Assembly (NCBI RefSeq): GCF_046630445.1
Contig: NC_092337.1
Coordinates: 193,847,001 to 193,911,000, forward strand
Length of the DNA: 64,000 nucleotides
Source: Rutidosis leptorrhynchoides
Taxonomy: Eukaryota > Streptophyta > Magnoliopsida > Asterales > Asteraceae
Direction of reading: 5' to 3'
Under the pieces are notes generated by a model. That model was not told the origin of the DNA. It did not search any database and worked only from the letters and a program-made list of their open reading frames with translations. Positions 42,323 through 57,100 of the stretch are shown here, piece after piece; position 1 is the first letter of the stretch, and each line of letters begins with the position of its first letter. The translations under genes were made by a program, and so were the position numbers.

Positions 42323-43990
42323 CTCCCTTTATTTTCCTTTAGTTATTATATTTTCTCTCTCTAAATACTCATTTTTCATCTTCACATTAGTTACATTTTG
42401 CAAAAGAAAACTCATCATCATTTTTGTAAGTGGTTTTACTCTTTTAGATTTTGTTGATTAGTGATCCAATAATAATATTCAAATGTTAACCACTTTGTTT
42501 TGATGATGACACTAAGTCTTGTGTGCTTAAACAACGTATAGAACAACACAAGTACATGAGCCTACACAATCTCTAGCGAACGACCTATACACAAAACCGT
42601 TAAGTCAAAAGAGTCATTTGAAAAATACTGAAGGAGCATGGCTGGGTCCACGGTCGACCGCATGTCAGACCGTGGGATGCCCTGTATCTTGGTTCTTTGA
42701 AACAAGGTATACGGTCAACTCCACGGTCAGCCATGGCTCGACCGTAGTTTCTCACTGTCCGGATTTTTGATCGAAAAATGTTTGACTACTTTGGGACATC
42801 TATAATTTATGAAACTTATTCAAAAATGCTTAGAATAGTTGCATCCTTCATATCAAAAAGAGTTTTTGTCACTAAAGTGTTAATATTAGTTAATCACACT
42901 TAATGACAACTTATTAACACTTTAGCCTTGAATTAAAGTTAAACACATAAGTGTTATAAGATATCATTTTAATATTAAAGTTTATCTAGACATAATTAGG
43001 ATGGTAATTGATCGAACATAAATCTGTCGCATAGGACTGATCATATGTTGAGTGCCATGTGGGAGTGTTTAAGAACATTATAGTGTTAATCTCCGGTCAT
43101 TGGTTACCTTGGATAACCTTTATTGAGATGAAGATCTACGAAAGGGTGATTAATGAATTAGTTCACCATTAATGGCTTAGCCGCAATAATGGCCACTTGG
43201 GTGGTTTCATAGGGTTACAGTTCACAGTGAACATACGTGTTACCGTAAAGTGTTTTCTGGATGCAATCGTTAATCGAGTAATACAGAAAACGTTGATTGT
43301 TATTCGATGATCAATGAGCTAGGTTTAGGGTTATATTTATAGCTAAACCTAACCCTAGATGTATCCTTAAACGATTCTAGATCCTTCCGTATCAATCCCA
43401 TAAATATAGGTATTATAGTTAGGAATAAGATTTCAGTTATTTAAGGATAAGATATGCTTTGTTAGCCATCTTACTTATTCGCTAAGCAAAAGTTTATCGA
43501 ATGCGCGCAATAGACATAATTTGGAACATGACATACGTGCAACCAGCAGGTGATACGCACGATGCGCTAGGCGCAGAGGTACGTGTATCATTAAGTCCCC
43601 CCAGTTTAATGTGATACACTTTTCCAAAAAGTGTATGATATTAAACTCCAAAGAATATAATAAATTGATCATTACCAAAAATTAGCACAAAATATATTGG
43701 AAATTATCAAAATAATCCAAAGATCGCATGCCTGCAAGCATTAAATGCAGCCTCTTGCATGTCAATTAAACGTCTGCCAATGATGAAAATGTATCGGCGG
43801 GAGTCAGTTAATTATGACAGGCTGTCAAATCCTAACTGCAAGAGTTTTGCTATCGTACACGGATGATAAGCAAGCTAATGGGTTTTTCTATCGTGCACCA
43901 CGTCTTTTCACTGCAACCCGTTAGGATTGCGACACGTGTATGGCCAGCTGTGCGCCTCACGTGTTTTATTCCTTTTTTAAACCCTAACCG
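42323..43990. other. Noncoding region with probable LTR debris
   Basis: From about 42484 the sequence opens TGTTAACCACTTTGTTTTG, then GATGATGACA, and contains CACGGTCGACCGCATG and ACCGTG repeats (42655-42755). This look is common in Copia SIRE-type LTRs of daisies, but no matching end was found. From about 43084 another TG-led stretch (TGTTAATCTCCGG) has telomere-like boxes in inverted orientation (GGTTTAGGG and AAACCTAACCC, 43322-43360). Otherwise no gene is seen. Confidence 0.35.
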
Positions 43991-43995
43991 TTTAT

Positions 43996-44008
43996 GCTAT
44001 AAATAGGT
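43996..44008 (+). promoter_or_regulatory. TATA box of gypsy-type ORF
   Basis: GCTATAAATAGGT about 150 bases upstream of the ATG at 44154, with a C/T-rich stretch between. Matches a plant core promoter. Confidence 0.5.
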
Positions 44009-44153
44009 CGACGATTTTACCAAATGTGGTAAAAAATTCAAAAATTCACTTCTTTTCTTATTTGCATCCCCGATCAAGTTCCGGCTAGTTTCCCGTTTCT
44101 TAACCCAGGTCAGTGCAATCTTCCATTTCCATCCCCTTTTTTAAATTGTAAAT

Positions 44154-46308
44154 ATGTCGTCTTCATCTTCAACTACTTTTCAAGTCCATTCCATCTCTTC
44201 TATCTTAGACGACGAATTCGTTGAAGCTTTTATCGACTGGTATCCACCAATTGCTCAATACACCCCTACCCTTCCACTCACAAACCAACGAGCCCATAAA
44301 CCCCCAACCAACATGGTAGAAGTCTACAACCAAACCCTAGAAGTCGGAAACACTCGCATCCCTCCGACTAACTTTTTCATGGCGGTTTTGTCGTCGTATA
44401 ACATTGGCCTATGATAATTACATCCCTATGGTGCTGCTCGTCTAACGTTATTTGAAATATGGTGTAGGGAAAACAACCAAGAACAGTCGATTAACGTCTT
44501 TAAAAACATTTTTTGTTACCAAGTTAACGAACACGATTGGTAGAGTTTCACCGATCGGGCATCTTTTACGTCTGGTATGAAGAAAGGCTTAAATACCTCC
44601 TGGAAAGATTCTTTTTATTATGTCGATAACAAGTTCATTCCTCAACAATTCGCTAACATTCTCCAATGGCATTCTGGTGCTAACCCTGCTTTTAATCGCC
44701 CCCCCCCCCCCAATGATACTGCCAGAATAGGAACAGTTTAACCTCTGTTTCGGTAAGAAACTAAGCATTCGGGTTTACCCAAACGAAGTTCTTTACTTGT
44801 CCGAAATCTCTTCCTACTGGCAATACAGTGAATTCCGTCCAGTCATATTACTTAACGGGAGAGGTATAGTTTTATCTCAAAATAATTATGCATTATTTAC
44901 TTTTAAATAAAAAGTATGCTAACCATTGTATGTCATTGCTCGCAGAGATGAATCTTTACCAGGTTATGGTTGCAGAAAGTTTGAAAGGTTACTCTGTGAA
45001 AAAGGAAGTTGCTGATAAAGACGTGCCAGTTAACGTTGTAGAGGATTTGAATGCTCCAACTGAGGAAGATGAACAACCGCTTAAGCGCAAAAGCTCTATG
45101 CATTTAAACCCTCCAATGAAGAAGAAGAAGTCCGACACCTCATCCTCTGAAGGTATAACATTGTATTTCATACAGTTTTTATTATATTATACCTTCATTA
45201 ATTGTTTGGAAACTAACACGTATGTTTTTGCATTGCCAGTTGTGAACCTTGATGAAGATGCGCCCCAACAGTGACTCTTGCTCAGCATGTCATCAATGCG
45301 CCCATGCCCACATCTGCGCCCCCAGCAATGTCTGCGCCCCTCGAATCAACTGCCTGGATACCCGTGATCTGTTCTAATCCAACTCCACTTGCTATTATTG
45401 CGAACTTGCCAACCAATCCTGCAACTCCTGCTACTACTGGTCCCTCGATTACTTCTGTCTCAGGTCCTAAATTGAACATCAACCCTTATGCACCCATCCG
45501 CATTGATAACTCGGAAGCAATTCTAAATGTTTCCAAGAGTGCTGCATCGGAACAACACATGTATATGCAAGGGTGTGCTCCTGCTGACATAAGGCGTGAG
45601 TTAGAGAAGATAACGCCGGACCAAAAGGCATGCTTTGATACACAGCTATCGTTTCTAACATGGGCAAGAGATTGTGATCGTTTAAACAGCGAGCGTTCCC
45701 ATAAGGCAGAGGTGAATCTTTCTGGGCAGTTACAGAGGAGGTTGACGAACTTAGAGTCAAAGCTTAAAGTGGCCGATGAAGCATTGAAGATAGTGGAGGC
45801 CACTGTTGAAATTTTAAAGAAGGAAAAGGCTGAGCTTCTTTCCGCACAAGTTGATCTGGTAGAGGAAAACAACTCGCTCAAGGATGAACTTGCTGCTGCT
45901 AATTCCAACCTTAATTTGTTATCCTTTGAGAAACAGGACATCTCCGCGCACCTTGACCGGGTGGTCACTGATCGTGATTCAGCGTTAAACAATTTTGCCG
46001 CACTCAAAGATGATCTTCCATAGATTGCATCGAACATTCTTAGTTAATCTACAGTGGGCGAACTTTACTCAAATGCAGTCATGGCCGCCAAAGCGTTGGA
46101 GCGGGTAAACTTTTGGAAGCTCATTTCTGACAATATAGAGGTTCTGACAGATTTGCCCAAAATTATTACCGATCATCTTGAGAGTGATGCTTTAGCCAAG
46201 GTGCTCGAATCCAGTCAATCGATGGAGAACATCCAAATTTAATTCTTAATTCAAGCAAGTGTTGACCCTGCGACTTCAGTGCGGGATTTGTTGGAGCTCG
46301 CGATGTGA
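44154..46308 (+). pseudogene. Decayed 'putative gypsy-type transposon' (PF04195-like) ORF with introns
   Basis: Starts MSSSSSTTFQVHSISS. The first exon resembles the PF04195-type domain seen in plant Gypsy-related proteins (TRIPPTNFFMAVLSSYNIGL; HPYGAARLTLFEIWCRENNQ). Two short introns with GT-AG ends are visible: 44864-44945 and 45153-45239. After them come a basic patch (PPMKKKKSD), a Pro/Ala-rich stretch and a long coiled coil (45570-46015; LKVADEALKIVEATVEILKK). Lesions: TGA TAA at 44412-44417, a TAG near 44540, a frameshift around the 13-base C run (44699-44711), a one-base loss near 45268, and stops at 46021, 46042 and 46240. Not expected to be expressed as protein. Whether it was an element gene or a domesticated one is unclear. 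Confidence 0.6.
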
Positions 46309-46505
46309 GGAGATAAGACATAAGGCTCGGGTACTGCTATGGCGTGCTTTGTGAGGTGCATAGTAGTTTTTAGGAGTGGCGAGCGTACAGGTGAGTAGTG
46401 GACATGTAATGTCTTCGGCCCCGTGCACCCACACTTTGGGAGGTACATCCGCAGGAAGCATGCTTGGTTATAGGTGCTACCTGCAACATGGATGTGCTCC
46501 CCACC

Positions 46506-47920
<1,415 letters not shown>

Positions 47921-48848
47921 TGAAGGTATTGCGTATGCCCGAGAGACATATTAAATTAATGTGGCTAACATGTTATGATCCAAGTCGGGTCATACCCAAT
48001 AACAAGCTTACCGACACCTTATACGTATTTAATCTTAACGATTGGTTCGTTAAATAAATACCCGACACTTGGATTTTAGAAAATCGGGTTTCTAAAATAT
48101 TTTCACTTGGGATAAATTATTTGGATAATTTATATTTAATTATTTATAGGTTTAAATAATTATGTTGTGTTATATTTTATAAAATGGTTTATAAAATAAA
48201 AGTATCTTAACAAATGCATTATATTTATAACAAGTTTTATATAACTTATAACAAGTTTTATAAATCTTATTATATACTTAAGTAATGGGCAGTTTTTGGG
48301 ACTCCAAGGACTTCACCCATGCTTATTCTTTGATGCTTTCAATAACACAATTCCATATATGCATGTCCCTTGACTAGAAGCAACGCACACATGCAAACAA
48401 ATCAAGTGATATAGCAAAAAAAAACTGCAAAACAGTCCCTTGGGAGCTGCTGATTGCCGTGGGCTATTAGGGTCCTAAAGAGGGTTCTAAATTTAGTTTA
48501 TGCAAGTTTAATTCAAGTGTAAATAAATCCTAACCAAAGTACAAGGTGTTGGTGCATAGTTTGGGGTATAACAACTTGAGGTTTCACTCTTTTGGAGCTC
48601 CATTCATCATCATCTACTTGCTCATCCAAAACAGCCCTCAAATAAGTTTGAGGAGGTATAACTCTTACTTCCTTGTTGTTATATGTAAGCATATGTTCAT
48701 GACTTGATATTTACATGGAATTCAATTTAAATGGTTAAACATATAAACTTGTTTTCTTATAATTATGCTTCTGCTTACTTTAACTATCATAAAATTGGTT
48801 TGTGATCATGTAAACATTAAGAACTTGTTGTTATGTTGAATTCCATCA
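47921..48848 (+). repeat. 5' LTR of C3 (928 bp)
   Basis: Starts TGAAGGTATTGCGTATGCCC and ends GTTGAATTCCATCA. Followed by one base and the primer site. Confidence 0.92.
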
Positions 48849-48849
48849 A

Positions 48850-48863
48850 TGGTATCTAGAGCC
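48850..48863 (+). other. Primer binding site of C3
   Basis: TGGTATCTAGAGCC, the initiator-Met primer core with one inserted base, directly after the LTR. Confidence 0.75.
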
Positions 48864-49284
48864 GAATTCTATGAAATATGCTTCTTTTATATGGTCTTTA
48901 AACCCACTATATTTGCATTCCATGTACATGCATGAATATGGAATACAAAAATTTTCGGGTTTGGGAGGGTTTATGATTTTGGCCGAATTTGTAGGGGTTC
49001 CAAAAGTGGTTTTGGACTTGCCATTTGGTTCATATTTGTTGATAAATTATTGTTCATAATCATAGCCATGACCTTGTGTTTGAATGAATATTTGTTTGGT
49101 TAATTTGTTAATCTTTCTATGTAGTTGTTATATTCATTCATTTGGTTTGTAAAATTAATTATTCATTTGGTATGTAATATTAATTTTGGTTATGTAATTT
49201 ATTTTATATTTGGTATGTAAAATAGATTAGGTTGTATTTTTTTTTTTTTTTAGAAAAATGTATTAGGATATATTTTGTAAAAAT
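48864..49284 (+). other. C3 leader, part 1
   Basis: Noncoding, AT-rich. The last five bases (aaaat, 49280-49284) are the target duplication of the solo LTR. Confidence 0.6.
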
Positions 49285-50034
49285 TGTGACAACCCGAAAA
49301 TTTCCAACCAAATTTAAACTTTAATCTTTATATGTTTCCGACACGATAAGCAATATTTGTTAAGTTAAATTTCAAGAATTTTAAACTATGTTCATACATT
49401 CATTCAACCTCGACCAAGTTCCAACGATTCACGAACCATTAAACGAATATGATTATATATGTATATGTGTATATATATTATAACTTGAAACGTAAACAAA
49501 ATATTAGATTAAATACTTTATATGATTGTATCTATTTCAAAATGTTTATCAATGGAATTAGAAGATAAGATCAAATGATTGAATTATCAGATATATTGAA
49601 TTATGATTACAAGTCTCTGTTGAAAGGCCTACGTTGATTTGAAGAAATCTTTCAATTTTAACAATATTCGGAAAATGGTAAAGTGATTTATAAATAAGAA
49701 CAAATTGTCAATCATTGAGAACTAGACAAAGGATAGTGGAAGATTGAATCTCATAAAGACTCGATTGATCTATTTAGTTCAAACGTACAAAAACGTTTTC
49801 AGTTTAAAAAGAACTTTATTATTAAAACGTATATAACTTTTATAAATATCTAGAACCACTTTTGACAACTCATTACTTAACTAGTATGATAAAGATAACG
49901 ATATTTATATTTTATTTTATTAAATATATATAACGATTTAAATTAATAATATATATATTTATACGCGTATTATACGTACATAGTTTTATACTTTTACTAT
50001 ACTTAAACTTTACCTTTACTTTATTTTTACTTTA

Positions 50035-50190
50035 CTTTAACTTTAATAATTCACTTTAATAATTCATACTTTAATAATTCACTTTAATAATTCATACTTT
50101 AATAATTCACTTTAATAATTTAATTTAATAATTCATACTTTAATAATTCACTTTAATAATTCATACTTTAATAATTCACTTTAATAATTC
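50035..50190. repeat. Short tandem array in solo LTR
   Basis: About eleven copies of a 13-14 bp unit alternating TTTAATAATTCAC and TTTAATAATTCATAC. Confidence 0.85.
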
Positions 50191-50799
50191 AAAAATCTAT
50201 TATAAATAGAATTCAATAGGTTTCATTATTTCATAGAAACTTGAAAATATTTTTCTCTAAACTCTCTCAATCGATTTACATATATATATATATATATATA
50301 TTTACTCCGTATTATTTCAAGATATTATTAGTATACATAAAATATTACGACGGAGTGCTGTCCGAGTGATTTCGAAATTGTTTTTCTAGTAGGATAGGAT
50401 TAAGGAAATTATGGGTTATAGCTATGGAGGTGATTGAGTATGGTTCATGGGTATGCTCGTGAGTTCAATATAGTGTTTATCATTTCCGTTGCGTCTACGT
50501 ACCTTTCCTGCAATATTGAATCTCAATATTGATACGTGAGTACTCATAATTTAACTTTTACATATTAATAGTGTATCCCTGACTAGTGCTCGAGTATTTA
50601 GGATTATGCATGCTTGTACTTTTGATATTGCCCTTAGACAGGTTAGGTTGAATCTTGAATTAGTTACACTTGTGGTTGAGATAAGGTATAAGATATGCAT
50701 GTCTTTGGAAAGCTAGCGAAAAATTAAGAACTTTTCCTTTAGATATCGAATGGTTTCGATGAACGGATTAGAAGTTATAATCAATTGAATTTTCGATAT

Positions 50800-50977
50800 T
50801 TTTATTAAAAATGATTATTATTATCGTCCTTTTTATCGTCGTTCTAGTTTTATCTTATTATTATCATTATTATTATCTTTATCAATAAAAGGGATTTATC
50901 ATTAAAAATTGTTATTTTTTTATTATTACTATCATTATTATCGTTAAAGTTATAATTAGTATTATTATTATTATCCA

Positions 50978-51024
<47 letters not shown>

Positions 51025-51640
51025 CATCATTATTAATATATATATATATCATTATTTAAAAATGGTTATTGTTATTGTTATTATTATTATTACTATTATT
51101 ACTATATTATCATTAAGATAATTATTAGTATTATCGTTAATAATGTTATAGTAACTATCATTATTAATATTAGTGTAATTAAAACAAATATTTATATCAC
51201 CTAATTATTTTGATTACTATTATTATCATTATTATGAACACGATATAAAAGACGATTAAAAGCTATTAAACGAAACGATTAGGAAATAATGAGTAAGAGT
51301 ATCATGATGAAATTAAAATATTATAAGATATTGATTTAGATAAAATTATAGTTCTTATTATTTTTATCATTACTATTATTATTAAAAGTATCGTTAGTAT
51401 TAAAACTATCATTTTAACAAAAATTATCATTTTAATAGAAATGTCATTGTTACTATAAAATATCATTATTATTATTATTTTAAATAGAATTATTATTTTA
51501 AAGATAATATTAAAAATTATCGTAAATATTAAAGTTATCATAATTAGAATTATCGTATTATCATAATGTCATCTTAGTAATTATAAATATTGATATTTTT
51601 ATAATAATAATTATTATTACAAAATAATACAACTTTTACT
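50800..51640. repeat. Degenerate ATT/TTA trinucleotide tract in solo LTR
   Basis: Roughly 0.8 kb dominated by ATT, TTA and ATC triplets with short pure runs (for example 50981-51007). Frames in it are composition artefacts. Confidence 0.8.
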
Positions 51641-52140
51641 TACTATCATTATAGATATTATTTTATCAAATAAATATGTGATACAAACATATTTTACTAC
51701 GTGTAATAACTTACTTTAATAATACCTATCATATTATCTTTATGATATTAAATGAACCCTATAAATTTTATTACTTAATATATATAAAAGTATATTTTAT
51801 TATATAAATTTAATATAAAATTTTATTTATTAATAAATAAATTATATTATTTACTCTAATAAATCTTTCAAAAATATTTAAAAATATAAAACGATGATAT
51901 TTAAACTATATATTAATCATGTATAGATTTTTGGAAATTATTTTGAGTCAAATTTACTTTTGTTGACTTTTGCATATTAGTCTCGAGCATTAGGATTGTG
52001 GTACACTATGACTTGACCTAATTTGTTAGACAAATATTGAACAACACATAAATAAATATAATTAATTTAGGTTCGTGAATTCGAGGCCAACCTTGCACTT
52101 GTTCAATGACGTTATATGTATTTTTACTACGAAATACAGT

Positions 52141-52444
52141 ATGTGAGTTTCATTTACCCTTTTTAATCTTTACGTTTTTGGGCTGAGAATACATGCAAAT
52201 GCTTTTTAACTGTTTTACAATATTTATATGCGTGAATTTCATTTGCTCCCTTTTACTCTTTACGTTTTTAGGCTGAGAATACATGCAAATGCTTTATTAA
52301 CTGTTTTACAATAATTATATGCGTGAGTTTCATTTGCCTTTTTACCCTTTATATTTTTGGGACTGAGAATACATGCGATAATTATATGCGTGAGTTTCAT
52401 TTGCCTTTTTACCCTTTATATTTTTGGGACTGAGAATACATGCG
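52141..52444. repeat. Tandem repeats of 67-91 bp in solo LTR
   Basis: Four units starting at about 52141, 52228, 52319 and 52386, each opening ATGCGTGAGTTTCATTTGCC or close, and containing CTGAGAATACATGC. The last unit is a shortened form. Confidence 0.8.
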
Positions 52445-53218
52445 CTTTTGTAAATGTTTGACGAAATAGACACAAGTAATTGAAACTACATTCTATGGTT
52501 GAATTATCGAAATCGAATATGTCCCTTTTTATTAAAGTCTGGTAATATAAGAATTAGGGAACAGACACCCTAATTGACGCGAATCCTAAAGATAGATCTA
52601 TTGGGCCTAACAAACCCCATCCAAAGTACCAGATGCTTTAGTACTTCTAAATTTATATCATGTCCGAAGGAGGATCCCGGAATGATAAAGGATATTCTTA
52701 TATGTATCTAGTTAATGTCGGTTACCAGGTATTCACCATATGAATGATTAATTTTGTCTCTATGCATGGGACGTATATTTATGAGAACTAGAAATGAAAT
52801 TCTTGTGGTCTATTAAAATGATGGAAATAAATGATTATGATAAACTAATGAACTCACCAACCTTTTGGTTGACACTTTAAAGCATGTTTATTCTCAGGTG
52901 TTAAAGAAATCTTCCGCTGTGCATTTGCTCATTTTAAAGATATTACTTGGAGTCATTCATGGCATATTTCAAAAGACGTTGCATTCAAGTCGTTGAGTTC
53001 AATAGAGATTATTATTAAGTAAATGACAGATTAGGTCATTTATAGTTGAATCTTATGAAATGGTATGCATGTCTGTCAATTTTTGATGTAAAGAGAGTTT
53101 ATCTTTTAAAAATGAATGCAATGTCTGAAAAATGTATCATATAGAGGTCAAATACCTCGCGATGTAATCAACTATTGAGAATCGTTTATAATGTATATGA
53201 ACGGGTCCTTTTAAAAAT

Positions 53219-54190
53219 GAAGATGCAAGATGATGACTTGAAGGATACAAGAAGGAGCATTTGGATGCAAGATTAAGTGGGAGATTTAAAATCTCCTACT
53301 TTGTGTTATAACCCCTTAACCGGTGACATTTGTTTTCGGCTAAACAAATGTCTACCAAAATGGCTTGATTGTGAACACATTAGTTTTACATGCATGGTTG
53401 TATATTGTGTTTGTATATTTGGTTACTACAAGTTTATCACAAGTTAACAACAAGCAACATGACAATTTAATTGGTTAAATTAGACATTATGAACGACATT
53501 CAAAGCGACAATTTAATTAGTTAAATTAAAAGTAGCATAACAACATTAATAAACGGTTATTAAGAACATGATTTATATCAAGTAATTCGCTTAATTACAA
53601 GATATGAAAATGAATTTTCAAATAAACCATACACTAAATGCATGTTGGTGTATGGTACAAATGTTTTCTCAAACTAGAATTAATGAAAACTCAAATTCCC
53701 TTATAAACAAGGCAAACAAGTTAAACGCCATCCTTTTGTGTGTCACTTAGGCATATTAGGGAACTCATGATGGGATAAAGGTCACCTAACCATTATGAGT
53801 AAACTAATATAATTAAGGTGAATTTCGCATGCTTGTGGGATAAAGGTCACCTAACCACTTGTATGTTAAATTTACACATTTACACAAGTAGGACGACTTG
53901 ATTTGGGAATTATGAACTTAGGGTCACCGAAGCATGAGGAACAAATAGGCGTTGATGGAATAAATATGCCATGCAAAAGGATTGCATGATTCCATAACTT
54001 AGAAGTTGCAAAAGGATTGCAATTGTCGTATAATGACTACCTAGCTAAATCAAATGACGGGATAAAGGTCACCTAACCAAAATTTGGTTTACCGTTGGAT
54101 TCTAAAATTTAATAAATATCAATTGGATTTAAAGGGTATTGATTGTTAAAATTAAAATTGATACTTAAACAACTTTGTTAAATTTTGTAG
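53219..54190 (+). other. C3 leader, part 2, with a 20-bp repeat
   Basis: Noncoding. The exact 20-mer GGGATAAAGGTCACCTAACC occurs at 53772, 53837 and 54059. The first copy lies between arms ACTCATGAT and ATTATGAGT that nearly pair. Function unknown; a packaging or translation element is a guess. Confidence 0.65.
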
Positions 54191-57100
54191 ATGGCCGCCA
54201 ATAACAACAACATTCCAAACGCACCAATCAACTTTAACAACCTATCGTTGAGGTCAATCCTCGAAAAGGAAAAACTCAACCATACGAACTTCATGGATTG
54301 GTTTAGCAATCTAAGAATTGTCCTCAAACTAGAGGATAGGGTGTATGTGTTGGAAGACCCCATTCCCGATCAACCGGAAGAGGATGATACGGAAGGCATG
54401 GCTTATTGGGATAAGTATTGCACTGATTAGGTGCAAGTTTCATGCCTCATGCTTGGGACTATGATACCAGAACTCTAAAAGGATTTAGAGCATCATAGTG
54501 CATATGACATGATCACCCAGTTGAAGGAGATGTTCCTTCAACAAGCTCGTGTCGAGCGCTTTGAAACGGTCCGAGCGCTTCATGCATGTCGGATGGATGA
54601 CTCCCAATCCGTTTCATCTTATGTCCTTAAGATAAAAAGCCTAATTGATCGAGCGAACCGTCTAAACTGAAACGTGTCTAATGAATTAGCCACGGACCTT
54701 ATCCTTAATTCCTTGTCAAAGAGGTTTGACACATTTGTAATGAATTACAACATGAATGGATGGGATAAAAGCATTGGCAAATTACATGACATGCTTAAGA
54801 CGGTAGAAGCAAGCATGGGTAAAAGGGCTTCACCCGTGTTTACGATCAATGAAGGCGGGTCCAAAAACAATAACACTTCTAAGCCGAAGGCAGCTAAGAG
54901 GAAAGGACCCTCCTACCAAGGCAAGGGCAAGGGAAAGGGAAATATGGTTACCCCAACCAACAAGAACAAAAAGTAAAAGGTTGCCGGTAAAGCTAACCCC
55001 AAGGAAGATCCGTGCTTTGGTTGCGGTGAAATGGGTCACTGGAAACGCAACTGCCCGGTCTACCTAAATGAGTTGAAAGAAAAGAGAGATGCAGGGCAAA
55101 CCTCAGGTAATGTATATATGGTATACATTAAGCTTAATATTACTTCTTCTAATACATGGGTATTAGACACAGGATGTGGAACTCATATTTGAAATTCTTT
55201 GCAGGGGTTCAAAAGAAATGATCAAGATGCGGGAACAACAAGTCTCTTCATGGGAAACGGAGCAAGGGTGCAAGTGAAAGCTCAAGGAGACTTTGTTTTA
55301 AAGCTTCCAAGTGGTTTGGAGCTTATTTTGAAAAATGTTTTGTATGCACCCGATTTATCTCGAAACATTATTTCTGTATCCCGTTTGAAACAATATGTTT
55401 TTAATCTTAATTTCATTAATGATGATATCGATGTTTCTTTAAATAATGTGTTCTATTTCAAGGCTTCGCCTTCGAATGGTATTTATGAATTGGTTCATGA
55501 TGACACATCATACAATAGCTCAATGTTCCATGCAAACACCAAGAAACTCAAAAGGGATTTGAGTGATTTCTACTTATGGAATTGTCGCCTTGGTCACATA
55601 AACAAGAATCGAATGCATACACTTCAAAAGAATGGCCTTTTGAAATCAAATGAACTAGACTCGTTTGATGTATGTGAATCTTGTTTACAAGGAAAAATGA
55701 CTAAAGCACCTTTCAAAGGGACCTATGAAAGGGCTAAGGACTTATTGGGATTAATACATTCGGATGTATGTGGACCCTTTAAGCCCATGACTAGGAAAGG
55801 TGAAAGATAGTTGGTCACTTTCATTGATGACTTTAGTCGTTTCGGATATGTCTACTTGTTAAGACATAAGGACGAAACTTTTGAAGCATTCAAGGAATAT
55901 GAAAACGAAGTACAAAATCAACTCAATAAGACAATCAAGGTACTTCGTACTGATAGATGAGGTGAATACCTAAGCGATGCTTTCTAAGATCATCTTAAAA
56001 GTTGTGGGATTATCTCGCAACTCACTCCTCATGGAACACCCCAACTTAATGGAGTTTCCGAAAGGAGGAACCGAACCCTAATGGATATGGTTCGATCTAT
56101 GATAGCTAGAAGCTCGTTACCTCTATCATTTTGGGGTTATTGTCTATGCTCCGCGGCTCGTATTCTAAATATGGCCCCAACCAAGAAAGTGAAACGAACT
56201 CCTCATGAGATGTGGTTTGGAAAACCTCCATCTCTATCATACTTAAAGGTAGGGGGATGTGAAGCTTATCCTAAGCGTTACGTCCCTAATAAGTTGAATG
56301 CTCGATCCACGAAGTGTATCTTCATAGGATATCCCAAGGATGATATGGGATATTATTTCTATGATCCATCCGAGCAGAATATATTTGTTGCTCGAAAGGC
56401 TGAATTCCTTGAAACTAAGTTCCTAATGGAAGGAAATAGTGAAAGGAAGATAGATCATGAAGAGGTTCAAGATCAAGTAGATGATACACAATTGGTTGAC
56501 ACTAGCACTCAACATGAAAATGTTGAGAGTGATCAAATGGATGATCAAAATACACAAGACGTTCACAGATCTGGTAGGATTAGTAATCCTCCTGAGAGAT
56601 ATGGGTTTCTCATGGATGGTTGCTATGTGGTTGATTTGGATGAACCAACAAACTACCAAGATTCTTTATCAAGGATTGATAAAGATAAATGGCAGGAAGC
56701 CATGAACGCTGAGATGCAATCCATGTATGACAACCAAGTTTGGGAACTTGTTGCACAACCTACTGGCTCAAGGCTAGTTGATTGTAAATGGCTTTTCAAA
56801 ATGAAAACCGATATACATGGAAACTTGGATACATATAAAGCTATACTTGTAGCAAAAGGTTTCACTTAAACTCAAGGGGTTGACTATGATGAAACTTTTT
56901 TGCCTGTGGCAATGCTAAAGTCTATTAGGATATTACTTGCCATTGCTGCTCATTATGATTATGAAATATGGCAAATGGATGTCAAGACCGCTTTCCTAAA
57001 TGGACATCTTGAGGAAGATGTCTATATGGTTCAGCCTGAAGGTTTTGTTGATCCGAAATATCCTAAAAAGGTATGCAAGTTAAAGAAGTCAATCTACAGA

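Larger units (their letters stand above)
49285..53213 (+). mobile_element. Solo Gypsy LTR (3.9 kb) inside the C3 leader
   Basis: Starts TGTGACAACCCGAAAATTTC and ends GAACGGGTCCTTTTA (CA expected; the last bases seem mutated). Flanked by AAAAT on both sides (49280-49284 and 53214-53218). No internal region is present, so it is the product of recombination between two LTRs. The C3 leader continues on the far side. The 3' 1.1 kb matches the inverted fragment at 25343-26428. Confidence 0.85.

Noticed and set aside
43322-43360. Interstitial telomere repeat
   Set aside because: Only two partial AAACCCTA-like boxes in opposite orientation; more like promoter telo-box motifs than a telomere tract.
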